From positions 1,593,346-1,657,345 of the forward strand of contig PSQN01000016.1 of NCBI GenBank assembly GCA_002989075.1: a stretch of 64,000 nucleotides of DNA. The letters run 5' to 3'. The stretch comes from Arthonia radiata. Lineage: Eukaryota; Ascomycota; Arthoniomycetes; Arthoniales; Arthoniaceae. Both the position numbers and the translations under genes were made by a program. Shown piece after piece: positions 42,634-52,678 of this stretch (position 1 is its first letter; the number at the start of each line of letters is the position of its first letter). The notes below the pieces were generated by a model. It was given only the letters and a program-made list of their open reading frames with translations, had not been told where the DNA came from and did no database searches.

Positions 42634-42987
42634 AGAGCTTACTGACAGAGGTAACATATCTCAATCGTGGATCATCATCCATAACTGGATTTCAAAGGCA
42701 GCCAGCGTACGCGGCGGCTTTCCGCCGAGCTCAGCTGTTTGCGGAAAGACGGCGCTCACCCCGCTGACTCCGCATGTCTGAGGTCGTGTTCCGCCCCACC
42801 AAGGAAGCTACTTGGAGCTAGCCAGCGACTGTATAGCGCGCATACAGCGTTCGACTGTTGACCAACTTGAAAGACGCAGCGGAGCCGGACGTTCACTTTC
42901 CCTCAAAGACTTCAAGGCGACGTTAGTCAAGCTGCAAGTTTCCTACGTCTGCCGAACAGGCATTGTGGGGATATCTGGATCTTAGCG
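42634..42987. other. Intergenic, 354 bases
   Basis: Spacer before the CYP504-type P450. It includes a C/G-rich stretch around 42710-42770 (AGCGTACGCGGCGGC...). No gene seen. Confidence 0.4.
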
Positions 42988-44586
42988 ATGGAGTGGTCGA
43001 CAATTGCTGTGGGCGTGGCATCCGTCATCTTCCTATTCATTAGGTATCTTTACAGTACAGACAAGCCCCGGATAAAGAATCTTCCAGAGGTTCCTGGACT
43101 TCCGCTGTTTGGCAGTCTCATCGATCTTGGAGAATGCCACGCAAGAGTAGCAGCCAGATATGCGGAAAAGTACGGGCCGGTCTTTCAGGCGCGACTGGGC
43201 AATCGCAGGATTATATTTGCAAACACCTTCGACTCTGTCAGGTCCTTGTGGATCACCAATCAATCAGCGCTCATCTCGCGGCCAACACTACACACATTCC
43301 ATTCGGTAGTTTCGTTCTCCCAAGGCTTCACAATAGGTACATCGCCATGGGACGAGTCATGCAAGGCCAGGAGGAAGGCTGCAGCCACGGCCTTGAACAG
43401 GCCGGCGGTGCAGTCTTATATGCCGATCATCGACCTTGAGCTGACAGCCAGCATCAAAGAGCTGTTGCAAGACTCAAAGTCAGGTACTGTTGAAATAGAC
43501 CCCAATCGATACTTTCAGCGGTATGCCTTGAATACCTCCTTGACACTCAATTACGGCTATCGCATCGAGGGTAATGTTGATGATGGGCTCCTGGCGGAGA
43601 TCACTCATGTTGAGCGTGAGGTATCCAACTTCCGTAGCACTAGCAACAACTGGCAGGATTATATCCCTGTAATGAGACTGTTCGCAAAGCAAAACCGAGG
43701 CGCGGTAGAGTATCGCAAGCGGCGAGACACGTATATGGACAAGCTGCTTGGCCTGCTTGACGAGAAAATCGCCAATGGTACGGACAAGCCTTGCATCTCT
43801 GGCAATATCATCAAAGATCCAGAGGCAAAGCTCAACCGAGGTTCGTCTTTGTTGTCTTGCGTAAAGCCCCTCTGCTAACATCTAGAAGCCGAGCTCAAGT
43901 CCATTGGCCTCACCATGGTATCTGCAGGTCTTGACACCATACCTAGCAATTTGATCATGGGCCTCGCATACCTCTCCTCACGCCATGGTCAGGAGATCCA
44001 GCAACGAGCTCGCGAAGAAACCTTCAAAGTCTACCCCGACGGGGATGCATGGGAGCGCTGTCTCTATGAGGAGAAAGTTTCCTACATCACTGCACTCTAT
44101 AAAGAGGTCCTCCGCTTCTGGACTGTGATCCCGATCTGCCTACCCCGCGTGAGCATCAAAGACATCGAATGGAACGGCGCCGTCATTCCCGCGGGCACAA
44201 CATTCTACATGAACGCCTGGGCCGCAGACTACGACGGCAGTCACTTCAAGGACCCTTTCAAGTTTATGCCGGAGCGATACTTGGACACCAATGACGGGAG
44301 CGGGACGCCGCATTATGGCTACGGTGCAGGGTCAAGGATGTGCGTGGGCAGTCATCTGGCCAATCGCGAACTATACACGGCGTTCTTGCGACTCCTCATT
44401 GCGTTCGATATGTACGAGTGTGAGGACCTGAAGGATCGGCCAATACTGGATGCGTTAGAATGCAACGCTCAACCTACGAGCTTGACAATGGACACGAAAC
44501 CTTTCAAAATGGGGTTCAGGTGCAGAGATGAGGCAGCGTTGAGGAGATGGATTGGGGAGAGTGAGCAGAGAACGAAAGACGTCTAA
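42988..44586 (+). CDS. Cytochrome P450, CYP504 type (phenylacetate hydroxylase family)
   Basis: Exons 42988-43840 and 43886-44586 give 517 aa. An N-terminal membrane anchor (TIAVGVASVIFLFIRYLY) is followed by PEVPGLPLFGSLIDLG. The second exon carries the family-specific wording of CYP504: GLTMVSAGLDTIPSNLIMG, KEVLRFWTVIPICLPRVSIK, GTTFYMNAWAADYD, and the heme loop YGAGSRMCVGSHLANRELYT. CYP504 enzymes (PhacA, PhacB in Aspergillus) hydroxylate phenylacetate at C2 or 3-hydroxyphenylacetate at C6, the latter giving homogentisate. Which of the two this is cannot be told by eye. The intron (GTTCGT..CTAG, 45 bases, branch GCTAAC) is canonical. Downstream enzymes of the route (homogentisate dioxygenase, fumarylacetoacetase) lie 16-18 kb further right. 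Confidence 0.9.
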
Positions 44587-44861
44587 TCGCGTGCACAACA
44601 TCCTTACGGCGCAGCATGCATTGTTTGGTACGCTAATTCGAAAGCTCCTTGGCACGACAGGCATGTGATTTCGCGAAATCAATTGTGCGAAACTTTCCTC
44701 GAGACGCGTCTCGCGTTTGCTCTTCAGCTCACTTCTAGATATCCTTTCTTCCTTACATCTTCTGAAAAATTGTTGACGTCTCAAATGACCTTCATGGCAC
44801 TTGCAAGCGGGTTATGAGATAGCATGTAGTTTGCTCACGAGCATTGTCAGAACTGGTCGCA

Positions 44862-47800
44862 ATGGCCGTCAGCGAAGATACCTCATCTTCGGCCGCTGAC
44901 CTGCGAGCAAAAGGCAACGAGCATTATAAAGCCGGCAGGCTTTTGCCAGATCTGTATGTGACGGTCCAGTCTCATCAATTGGCTAATTAGACACCCCAGC
45001 CATCGAGCTCTACAAGCAAGCGGCCACCAGGGCTCCGCTCGACGCTCTGCCCCACGTGAACCTTTCTGCTGCTTTCTACGAGACTGGCGACTACGACGCC
45101 AGCATCACCTCCATAGATAAAGCACTATCCTTGCTCGGTGAGTCTGACGACCGAAGATCCAAGCTCCATCTTCGACGCTTCAAAATCCACTTATTGAGGA
45201 AGCAGTACAATGATGCTGAAGACATCTGCAACAAGCACCTCAAAGGCGTGGACAGTCAAGAGTTCAAGGGCTTACAGCGAGCTTTGAGCAACCGTGATGT
45301 TTGTCTCAGTGAGGCGGACGCTTTGGACGAGATTGTTCATCGTTTGCCGAGATGCAAGCCAGCCATGTGAGTTCATCCTGATTTCCACCCCGCATGCAAC
45401 CTGATTATCAATGGCGAGTACCAAACGGGCATGTTCGATTTTGTTCCCTCATCAACGACAACGCAGTCAAAATGAACCAGAACACTATAACGTAGGACAC
45501 GACACAGCAACCTCTTTACTGGATGGCGATACCTCTAAACGTGACAGCTTTAGTGGTCTGTTTGGTGGTATAGGTGATGCTCGCCATCTTTATGCCACGA
45601 TCCTTAGTGTCGCAGCCGTAAAGCGTATGTGACTCCGTGCAAGACTCCGAAGGTAGATCGGCTGATCGTTTCACAGGCAAGTCTAAGAAGAAGCAGAAAG
45701 GTGTGCATTTCTCTTCAAAGGGATTTGAACTTATGATTGTTGCTGATACTCTTTAGCGTCTGGCCTGCGGTTTCATGCTACGATAGTTGACCTGAAACCT
45801 GCTACGATAGCACGAAACTTGGTCTTCGCGTTATTACTGGAAAAGTTATCGAATACCCCCTTCAGTGCCAAAGATCGTCAAGCAGTGCTTCAAGCCACGT
45901 TGTCTTTCTGCTTTAACGCAGCTGTGCTGCCCTTGTTTGTCTATAAGGAGCTTCAAGGAGCGATCGGAGACGTGCTGAAGCGGTTGGAGAGTCGCAGCAG
46001 TGTGACGCCATGGATTACGATCCCTGAACAACAGCACGAGCTTATGATTTATCATTTGAAGCTTTGGCAAAAGGTACGTCGTTTCAACGCACGGCAAACG
46101 CTCATGCTTCGATAATATTCGTTCGGTCTGGGACCGCTGAAACATACGCATGGTTTTCCATCGGTCGCAGTGTCTACGAGAGCAACATCCACTGACTTAC
46201 GTTCTCCACAGGACGCAGCCGAGAGCTACTCGGCTCGAGAACTACGGACTGCAGCCCAGCACGGCTTTCTGACAACCCACATGAGGACTTCTCTCATGTT
46301 ATCAGGAGGCGCACCTGGTATGGATGACTTGAAAGTGCCTTCTGGTTGCGAGTCAGACAGGGACTTGTTCCTCAAATACGCGATTTTTGCCCCACCGTCA
46401 TCCTTCATTGATAAGTACGAGCCTGAACTTCGACCGCATCTGGACCGCGAAGCCAACTCGGCAAGCAAAGCCCGCGACAAAACCCTGGAAGAGTATCTTG
46501 ACCGGGAATGGCAACCCAATGTGCTGATGATCGATCTTGACTACATGCGCGCCCGTGACCATAACGAAGCGATTGATCTGGCTTGGAACCCTTTCAAAGT
46601 TTGTCTTCAGCTTTTCGCCCGGAGCGCTCAACAGATAGGCTCGTTGGCATTGGCAGTCGAAAAGCCATCGGGGGTGTGCGCGTTTGTGGGGATCATCTTT
46701 TCTGCCGTCGCAGAAAGTTTGAAGGTAAGTCCCTGCCGAGAAACCAGCATGTGTCATCAGATTTTGGCCGTTGCAAAAACAGTTCCCAATACGTGGTTTC
46801 GCAACACTTGATGCTGATATGCTTGCACAGATTCTGCGCAATCGGATGACCGTGGAGAGTGTGTGTGGTGATATCCTCAAGGTCATGGACCAATTCAGGT
46901 ACGACAAAGCCGACTTTCGCACATATGAGCAGGCCGCCTATCTGCCGCGCGAGTTCGACCGAATCCATCTATCAAACATTCCGGATTACATTGGAGGCTC
47001 TCTCGTCAACTGTCTATATGCTCTACCATTGTTAGCATCCGACGAAGAAGCTCGGGTAACTTCCAACTGCCTGCGCAATTCGCCCTGCTGGCGTGGTATC
47101 AAAGACTTCCATGCCGAGTACATGCTCGTGCGTGAGCCGCAAGATGCTCATCGGCTCTACGGCGTGCGAACTGAAAACCCCGGAGAGGCCATGATGGCAA
47201 TGATCGATTACACAAAATGGTATCGATCGTTCCTTTCGGCATTGCCGTATGCAGAGCTGGCGCCTCGCATCGCTATTGAACGTCTCCTGTACGGGATGCT
47301 CTTCAAAGTTGCAGTGCCAACTCGTCGGCAGGTCCCTGACATGCAACTAGTCTATTCACCGCTAAATCAAGTGGCGCTCTTCAGGTTAATAGCGTACCTG
47401 CACGGACTTGGCTATCCTGCGCACTGGCTTGCAGAAATACTCCAGAGCATGCTTGAGAACAATGTAGTCACGGATGTGCGATATCCAAAACAGTGCCCAG
47501 CACGACAATCCATCTTTGACTCGACGAAGTCCATGCGCCGCATAAGCGTCGCACCCTTTGTATCTCAGTTGGCCACTTTAGCATCGATGTGGCAAGCGGT
47601 ACTGCCATTTGGGCTTCTCATGCCCCTGCCAGACGCAGGCGACAAGGTCCAACGTTGCTCGCTGAAATTCGATCAGGTACTTTACGGCGACGGCGCATAC
47701 CCACACTTCATCCTTGTCTTCTTAAAATCACGATCGTGCCTCCAGACTATCTGCGAGACAATATCAGAAAGCTGCTTATGGATGGAGAGAGTGGAGACCA

Positions 47801-48020
47801 GACTCCGAAGGCCCGGAGGTATCGAGATGGTGCGTTGATCGTCCTGGACACGTTCGACTGGAGCCCCAAGAAGAAGACAGCGGCCTTCTGGCTGCAAATG
47901 CTGACTGTCGAGGAGCTCAAGAAGAGCGAGGAGTGGATGTGCTTTATTTGGCGTGTAGACACGTGGGAAGGTATGAGCATGCCTGTTTTCACCAGTGAGA
48001 TCGTGGAGGAGGGAACTTAG
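44862..48020 (+). CDS. TPR / DUF4470 domain protein, multi-exon, frame breaks
   Basis: The N-terminus is a TPR region (LRAKGNEHYKAGR; AIELYKQAATRAP; HVNLSAAFYETGDYDASI). The middle matches DUF4470 of fungal MYND/TPR proteins (EHYNVGHDTATSLL; GLFGGIGDARHLYATILSVA; LRFHATIVDLKPATIARNL). The rest is the usual long C-terminal body (EFDRIHLSNIPDYIGGSLVN; MLFKVAVPTRRQVPDMQLVY; VPPDYLRDNIRKLL). At least seven exons are needed. Solid junctions include ESLK|FPIRGFAT (donor at 46724, acceptor before TTCCCAATACG). Two places do not resolve: the first intron near 44954-44990 does not keep phase with canonical sites. Near 47715-47725 the reading passes from one frame to another without an intron. Either the locus is decaying or the assembly has small errors. 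Biochemical function is unknown. Confidence 0.65.
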
Positions 48021-48286
48021 GGGCCTGAGACGTGGCGCGCTCATGTGCTGGTCAAATTTCGGCCCTCACGACCTCATTCCCGGCAGAACATAGTAGTTAC
48101 ATTCGCCCTCATGCACATACCATCCGCAAGCACGCAATCGTTCATCCACAGTCCACATCACCACCCTCCTGTCACTCACCATAAACAACGACCTGCCCAC
48201 CCCCACTCCTCCCAAACCACCCTCGGAACTTCCTCTACATCCTCTTGCGCGCCTCCCTTCTCGGCCAGCTTCTAATCAACCCTCAA

Positions 48287-48643
48287 TTAATGATGTTCAT
48301 CCGTGCCCTGCGCTAACTTATTCCGCGCCTGGATCGTGCCGTCTGGATGGGCCATCTCAGGCGTCGTGGGGCCTGGCGGTTTCGACTTCGCATAGAAGCC
48401 CGCGTTTATTGATGAGTGCGAGAAGAGGCATCGTAACTCCGCGTCGTTCTCTGGTGTTGCTTGAGCTGGATTTCGGCGGCTCAAAGCCTTCTGCGCGCGA
48501 CGCAGCTGTACGGCTACGGCTAAGAGGCTCAGCTCCGCTTGCTTGAGCCGCTCGAATTCGTGGGTTGGTCGCTTGGTGTGCTTTGAGGTCTTGGTGGATT
48601 TGCCTTTACTTGGTGCGCGGTTCGTCGTAGGTAAGATGTTCAT
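48287..48643 (-). pseudogene. Fourth, apparently truncated member of the coiled-coil/aromatic-motif family
   Basis: An ATG at 48643 (MNILPTTNRAPSKG) opens 118 codons. There is a basic leader, then a helical stretch (FERLKQAELSLLAVAVQLRR) like the N-terminal coiled coils of the three neighbours. It ends RNKLAQGTDEHH followed by TAA. The neighbour at 49615 reads MNKCSNDEHHYHQYLW at the same place, so here the frame stops exactly where the aromatic motif should begin (TAC of the relative corresponds to TAA). I therefore read it as a truncated family member. The match is short, and an unrelated small gene remains possible. Confidence 0.35.
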
Positions 48644-48808
48644 AAGCAAACGAATCCTATATCACAATTGCGGACGTGTCATCGTTGCAGGCCCACCGCA
48701 GCAATCACCCTATCTCTTCACCACCAGCCCGCAATTCTCTGATCGCGAGCTCGACGTCTCCGGTCTCCTCTGTTCACGCTGTTCCCTTGGCGGCATATCC
48801 TGCTCGAG

Positions 48809-49268
48809 TCACTCCGGCATATGCGCCTTCACGGCCCACATAGTCCACTTTCGACACTTGTTCCTCGACTCTTCCTCGTGCGTCTTGAACGCATGCACCC
48901 ACTGGTAAAAGAATAGCTCATCCGAGCTACGCCGCTTCATAAATCGCGTTTCGTGCACGCTATCTGTGTCCATCGCGTCTCTGGCTCGGAACATTGAATG
49001 AGTGCCTCATGAGTGCGCATCATCGTCGGCGTGCAGCGACATACTATCAACTATGACTCCGAGAAAGAGAAACACCACAACAGAGCGCCCCTACCCTAAG
49101 ACCATCCCACATATTCGCCGCGCGACGCAGGTCTCGAAGCCGCGCAAGCTGTGCCTCGACCTGCGTGTGAGTCGCCTTGAGGTCGCGCTCGAGGCGTGCT
49201 ATCTCTGCGAGTGCGTTTTCTAGTTCCGCGTCTATGCACTGGGTTCCTTCTGCGCGTGGTGAGGACAT
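48809..49268 (-). CDS. Small coiled-coil protein with aromatic C-terminal motif, member A
   Basis: Exons 49103-49268 and 48809-49005 give 120 aa. The first exon is a continuous amphipathic helix (AELENALAEIARLERDLKAT, QVEAQLARLRDLRRA). The second carries RSSDELFFYQWVHAFKTHEE and a C-terminal helix (CRKWTMWAVKAHMPE). The junction NMWDG (phase 1; donor GTCTTAGG at 49102, acceptor ATGAG at 49006) matches WNG and WSG of the two relatives, supporting it despite weak splice sites. No signal peptide or membrane segment. I recognise no named family. Three further copies on the same strand (48287, 49615, 50988) show a local expansion. Confidence 0.55.
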
Positions 49269-49614
49269 TGCTGGGGCTGAGTATTTGGGCTAAAGTAAGA
49301 TGATCGGTTTGGGAGTTGGTGCTGGTTGGGTCAGAAGACTGTTCTGGTGGTTGGTCGTGTAGGAGCTACTGAATAGGATCGATTGGAAGACATGAGTGGC
49401 AAATGTGAGCTGTTTGCGGTCTTGCATACGTGGCCGTCGCGTCGCGTATTGTGCCGTTTTCTGCGCGATGGAGCGGCTTGAGGTCTTATATAGGACGTTA
49501 ATGCGAGCTTTGGTATAGGTAAGTTGTTAAGACACAACACAGCGGTTAAGATAACAATGGCAACTCCATAATCGTAGTTCTGACGCGCAATTACGATCAA
49601 TACCACCCACCACA
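49269..49614. other. Intergenic, 346 bases
   Basis: Upstream region of member A of the coiled-coil family. No gene seen. Confidence 0.4.
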
Positions 49615-50098
49615 TCAACGCGACCCCGAAGCCTCCGCCCTCGTCCGCTTACGCTCACCACGCGGCGGCTTATTCTCTTTCCACCATACCTCCAGATGCT
49701 CCTCAATCCGTTCTCTAAACCCCTCTCGTTTCCGAAAGTCCGGATCTTGGTGGATCTTCATATAGAGCGCCCACAGATACTGATGGTAATGGTGTTCGTC
49801 GTTGCTGCATTTATTCATGAAATGCTTCTCAAGACCACCCTTCGAGTCGATTGATTCTTTGACCTGTGGCGTTCAGTCAGTGTGTTCCACTGCATGTCGA
49901 CTGTCGTGCAGGGAGTGGGAATATGTGTGGCGCTTACTTCTTTGCCGTTCCACGTCGCGACGGCTCTGTTGCAGTCTTTGAGCCGGTTTTCTGCGCGTCT
50001 GTGGCCTTGGGGTCTTGGTTGAGGCGCTCGAGCTCGGTTTTAGCTTCCTCGCGTTTGGCGGCGACGAGCTTGATGGCTTCTTCGCGGGATGCTGTCAT
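49615..50098 (-). CDS. Small coiled-coil protein with aromatic C-terminal motif, member B (frame disturbed)
   Basis: ATG at 50098 starts an amphipathic helix (SREEAIKLVAAKREEAKTEL, ERLNQDPKATDA). The second exon (49615-49863) reads VKESIDSKGGLEKHFMNK then NDEHHYHQYLWALYMKIHQD and EHLEVWWKENKP, with a basic tail (RKRTRAEASG). The intron GTAAGC..CACAG (49864-49937) is canonical. However, the frame that reaches the donor correctly (NRLKDCNRAVATWNGKE) differs from the start frame. The switch falls at a GCGC dinucleotide repeat near codon 37, as if GC had been inserted. Without that shift the protein would be a close relative of members A and C. Either a young frameshift or a sequence error. Confidence 0.5.
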
Positions 50099-50987
50099 GG
50101 TGGGAGATGGCTAATGTGAATGTGTCTGGTTGGGGCGATGGAGTTTAAGGAGCACCGGAGTCTGTGCTGGTAGACGATCGAGTGTCGATTATAACGAGAA
50201 TAGCACAGGTGTGGGCAGGTAATATCAGACTATACGATCTCGGGGATGGGCCAAGAGAATCAATGGTTGCCGTTTTGCGTTAAAAGAGCGGTGCAGACTC
50301 GACACTTTGTCCAAACGACCATGTTCTGCCAAATGTGAGTACGCGTTTCGGCTGCAAGCAAGTGTGCTGAAGACGCGAGTTCTCCCTCGCGTATTGAGCT
50401 TTTGGGGTCAGTGGGCAAACGGCCCGCAGCATGACGCAACGCACTCCTGTTTCGCTCCTTGAAGTATGATGAAGGTGTGCGAGGTATGCTTGGTTGTGAA
50501 GATTTGAGCTTACCTTTGCGCCCAAGAGGACAACATATAGCCGGAGATTAGGACCTCAACCTTACTTTGTGATTTAATGTGTGGATTGCCGCTCGCGGAC
50601 CTATTTGCGACGGCCACGTGGACAGATGAATGCGTGCGTTGAGCACAGAACAGAATTCGGCAAATTGACTGAGAATCTTCTGTCTTCCCTGCGCGGAAGC
50701 GTTAGCATACTCAGTAAGAGCAAAGGATCATGTCATGCGGCTGTCTGCGCTTTGATGACAGTCACGTGAACGTGTGCCACAAAGTGGTGTTGACGAAGGA
50801 ACAAGACTTCCATACAAGCACTGCCGTGCTGCTATGAGAATAACCCGGGCTTGCAGAGCAGAGCCTTTCCGCAGTCTTGAGGCAATCAGCATCTCGTTGC
50901 AAGAGCTTATCGGTAATTGTTAACGCGAACAAAGCAGCCTGCGTCGCTGCTTCATGGTCACCGCCCAATCCACGACACACACTGGAC
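50099..50987. other. Intergenic, 0.9 kb
   Basis: Between members B and C of the coiled-coil family. Short frames on both strands lack any motif; no fifth copy could be recognised. Confidence 0.45.
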
Positions 50988-51692
50988 TCAATCGTCTCTC
51001 GTATCCTTGGCGCCCTCCTTCCCATTCCCCTTCTCTTTCTCCTTCTCCTTCTTCTCCTTCTCTTGATTCCACTGCCACCACTTCGCCACATGCGCCTTGT
51101 ATGCTTCGAAACCCCCCGCTCCTTCCGCAAAACCCGGCTGCTTCTGTTTCTTGCGGTCTAATGCGAACAAGTATTGCCACCAGTGGTTATCATCTTCACT
51201 GATCTTCGTCTTGAAGTGATGATGTCGCGTTCCAGACCAGTCATGCAACCTTGCGAGATCTGTTTTCGACGAACCGGCCTGGGATCAACAACGTTAGCGG
51301 TGAGCCTGCCTCACTGGCCAACGTTTCAAAGATCACAGTACCTGCTTTGGAGGCTCATGGCGCTCAACTTCCCGCTCAATTTCCTTCCCTTTCTTCCCTT
51401 TCGTGTTCTCGTCTTCCGCCTTCCTTTGGAGATCTTCGAGCTTCTTGCGATGTTGATCCAGTATCGCTGTTCGTTGCGCTATGATTTCCTGATCGATCTT
51501 TTCCGCAGCAACGGTGTACTCGTCGTCGACATTTTGGAGACGCTGTAACGCTCGCTTCTTTCGGCGTTCTGCGTTGCGCCTTTTTGGGTCATTTGCAGGC
51601 TTATCTGCAACATCTTCAAGCTCTGTCTGAGCCGCACGATACTCTTCAAGCGCGCGTGTTGCTTCTTTGTCCGTGGACTTCAGGTCGCTCAT
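50988..51692 (-). CDS. Coiled-coil protein with aromatic C-terminal motif, member C
   Basis: Exons 51342-51692 and 50988-51278 give 213 aa, the longest and cleanest member. Exon 1 is an extended, highly charged coiled coil (KEATRALEEYRAAQTELEDV; KIDQEIIAQRTAILDQHRKK). Exon 2 reads LARLHDWSGTRHHHFKTK, then SEDDNHWWQYLFALDRKKQ, then YKAHVAKWWQWNQEKEKKEK and a K/E-rich tail encoded by a long CT/GA tract. The intron (GTACTG..CCCAG, 63 bases, branch CGCTAAC, phase 0) is canonical. The shared core of the family is W-x-G, then D/E-D/E-x-H-aromatic-aromatic-Q-Y/W-L/V-x-A, then a helix ending in a W-W pair. No signal peptide; function unknown. Confidence 0.65.
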
Positions 51693-52678
51693 AGTTTGTC
51701 TTGACGTGCGGTACAACAGAGAGCAAGGAAAGGGGTCTTCACTGTACTAGATTCTAACTAGTACTCGGTCGGTGTAGATGCGCAGAAGGAGCCAGAGACA
51801 GCGAGGGGGGTTTCAGAATTCTGATATAACAGGAAGAAATGGAACAACGAAGGAATGGCAAAGTGTGGAAATACTAGTGATTTCCGAAGCTGTTCTTGAC
51901 GCGTGTTCTCCCTCGCACATTGAGCCATTTCCGTTCGGACTGAAAAAGGCATGTGGGCCCAGAAGAGCTGTAATTCCTAGCTTGAAAAAGAGACGGTATT
52001 CTCACAATTGCCAGGCGGTACCGATCAGCTCTCCTGAGGGTGGTCGTGTGCTCATTGCAGGGCACTTGTGGTCGCTGACGATTCTCACGTGGCTATCGAC
52101 ATCAAGCCTTCAGCTGCGATTCAGCGCCTCAGTCTGTAGCCCATGTTGCAAAATAGACATCGGACCGGGCAGACACTGAGGATGCTGCTGATAGGACTAG
52201 AACCTACCGTCGTTATGGCAACCAAAGCTGCTGCTCATATTCGCTGTTTGTAAGCGCTCTGTCATGATCCTGCTCCCTTACTGTCATCTTGATTTTCGGT
52301 GATATGGGAACAAGATCGCCTCATTGGAGGCCGTAACGATGGGTGAGACTCTGATTGGTAACAAGCTCGCGCGATGTCGGAAGTAGTGGTGGTGACGAAG
52401 GAAAGTTTCGTATTGGAGGTTGAAACTGCAGCCTCATTTCTCAGGCACACAGCCAGCGGACATTCCGAGATTCAGCCGGCGGTGCGTCCAACTCCACAGT
52501 CCAGGAGCCTTGCCTTAAACCCCGGCTTTGTGGAGTCACTCACCATGCGAGCTTCCTTTTGTGCACATAGACACAAGACTAGCAGCGATGACCCAATTCT
52601 CGTGCTCTGTGCTCATCTACAAGATGCATACCGTGCCTCTCAACGCCAGTGTGGCACGCCTCTCGGCGCGCCGACACC
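51693..52678. other. Intergenic, 1.0 kb divergent region
   Basis: Between member C (leftward) and the beta-galactosidase gene (rightward). Frames on both strands carry no motif. Nothing else seen. Confidence 0.45.

Noticed and set aside
50990-51075. CT-rich tract as a promoter element
   Set aside because: It is the antisense view of the K/E-rich C-terminal codons of coiled-coil family member C and is explained by coding.
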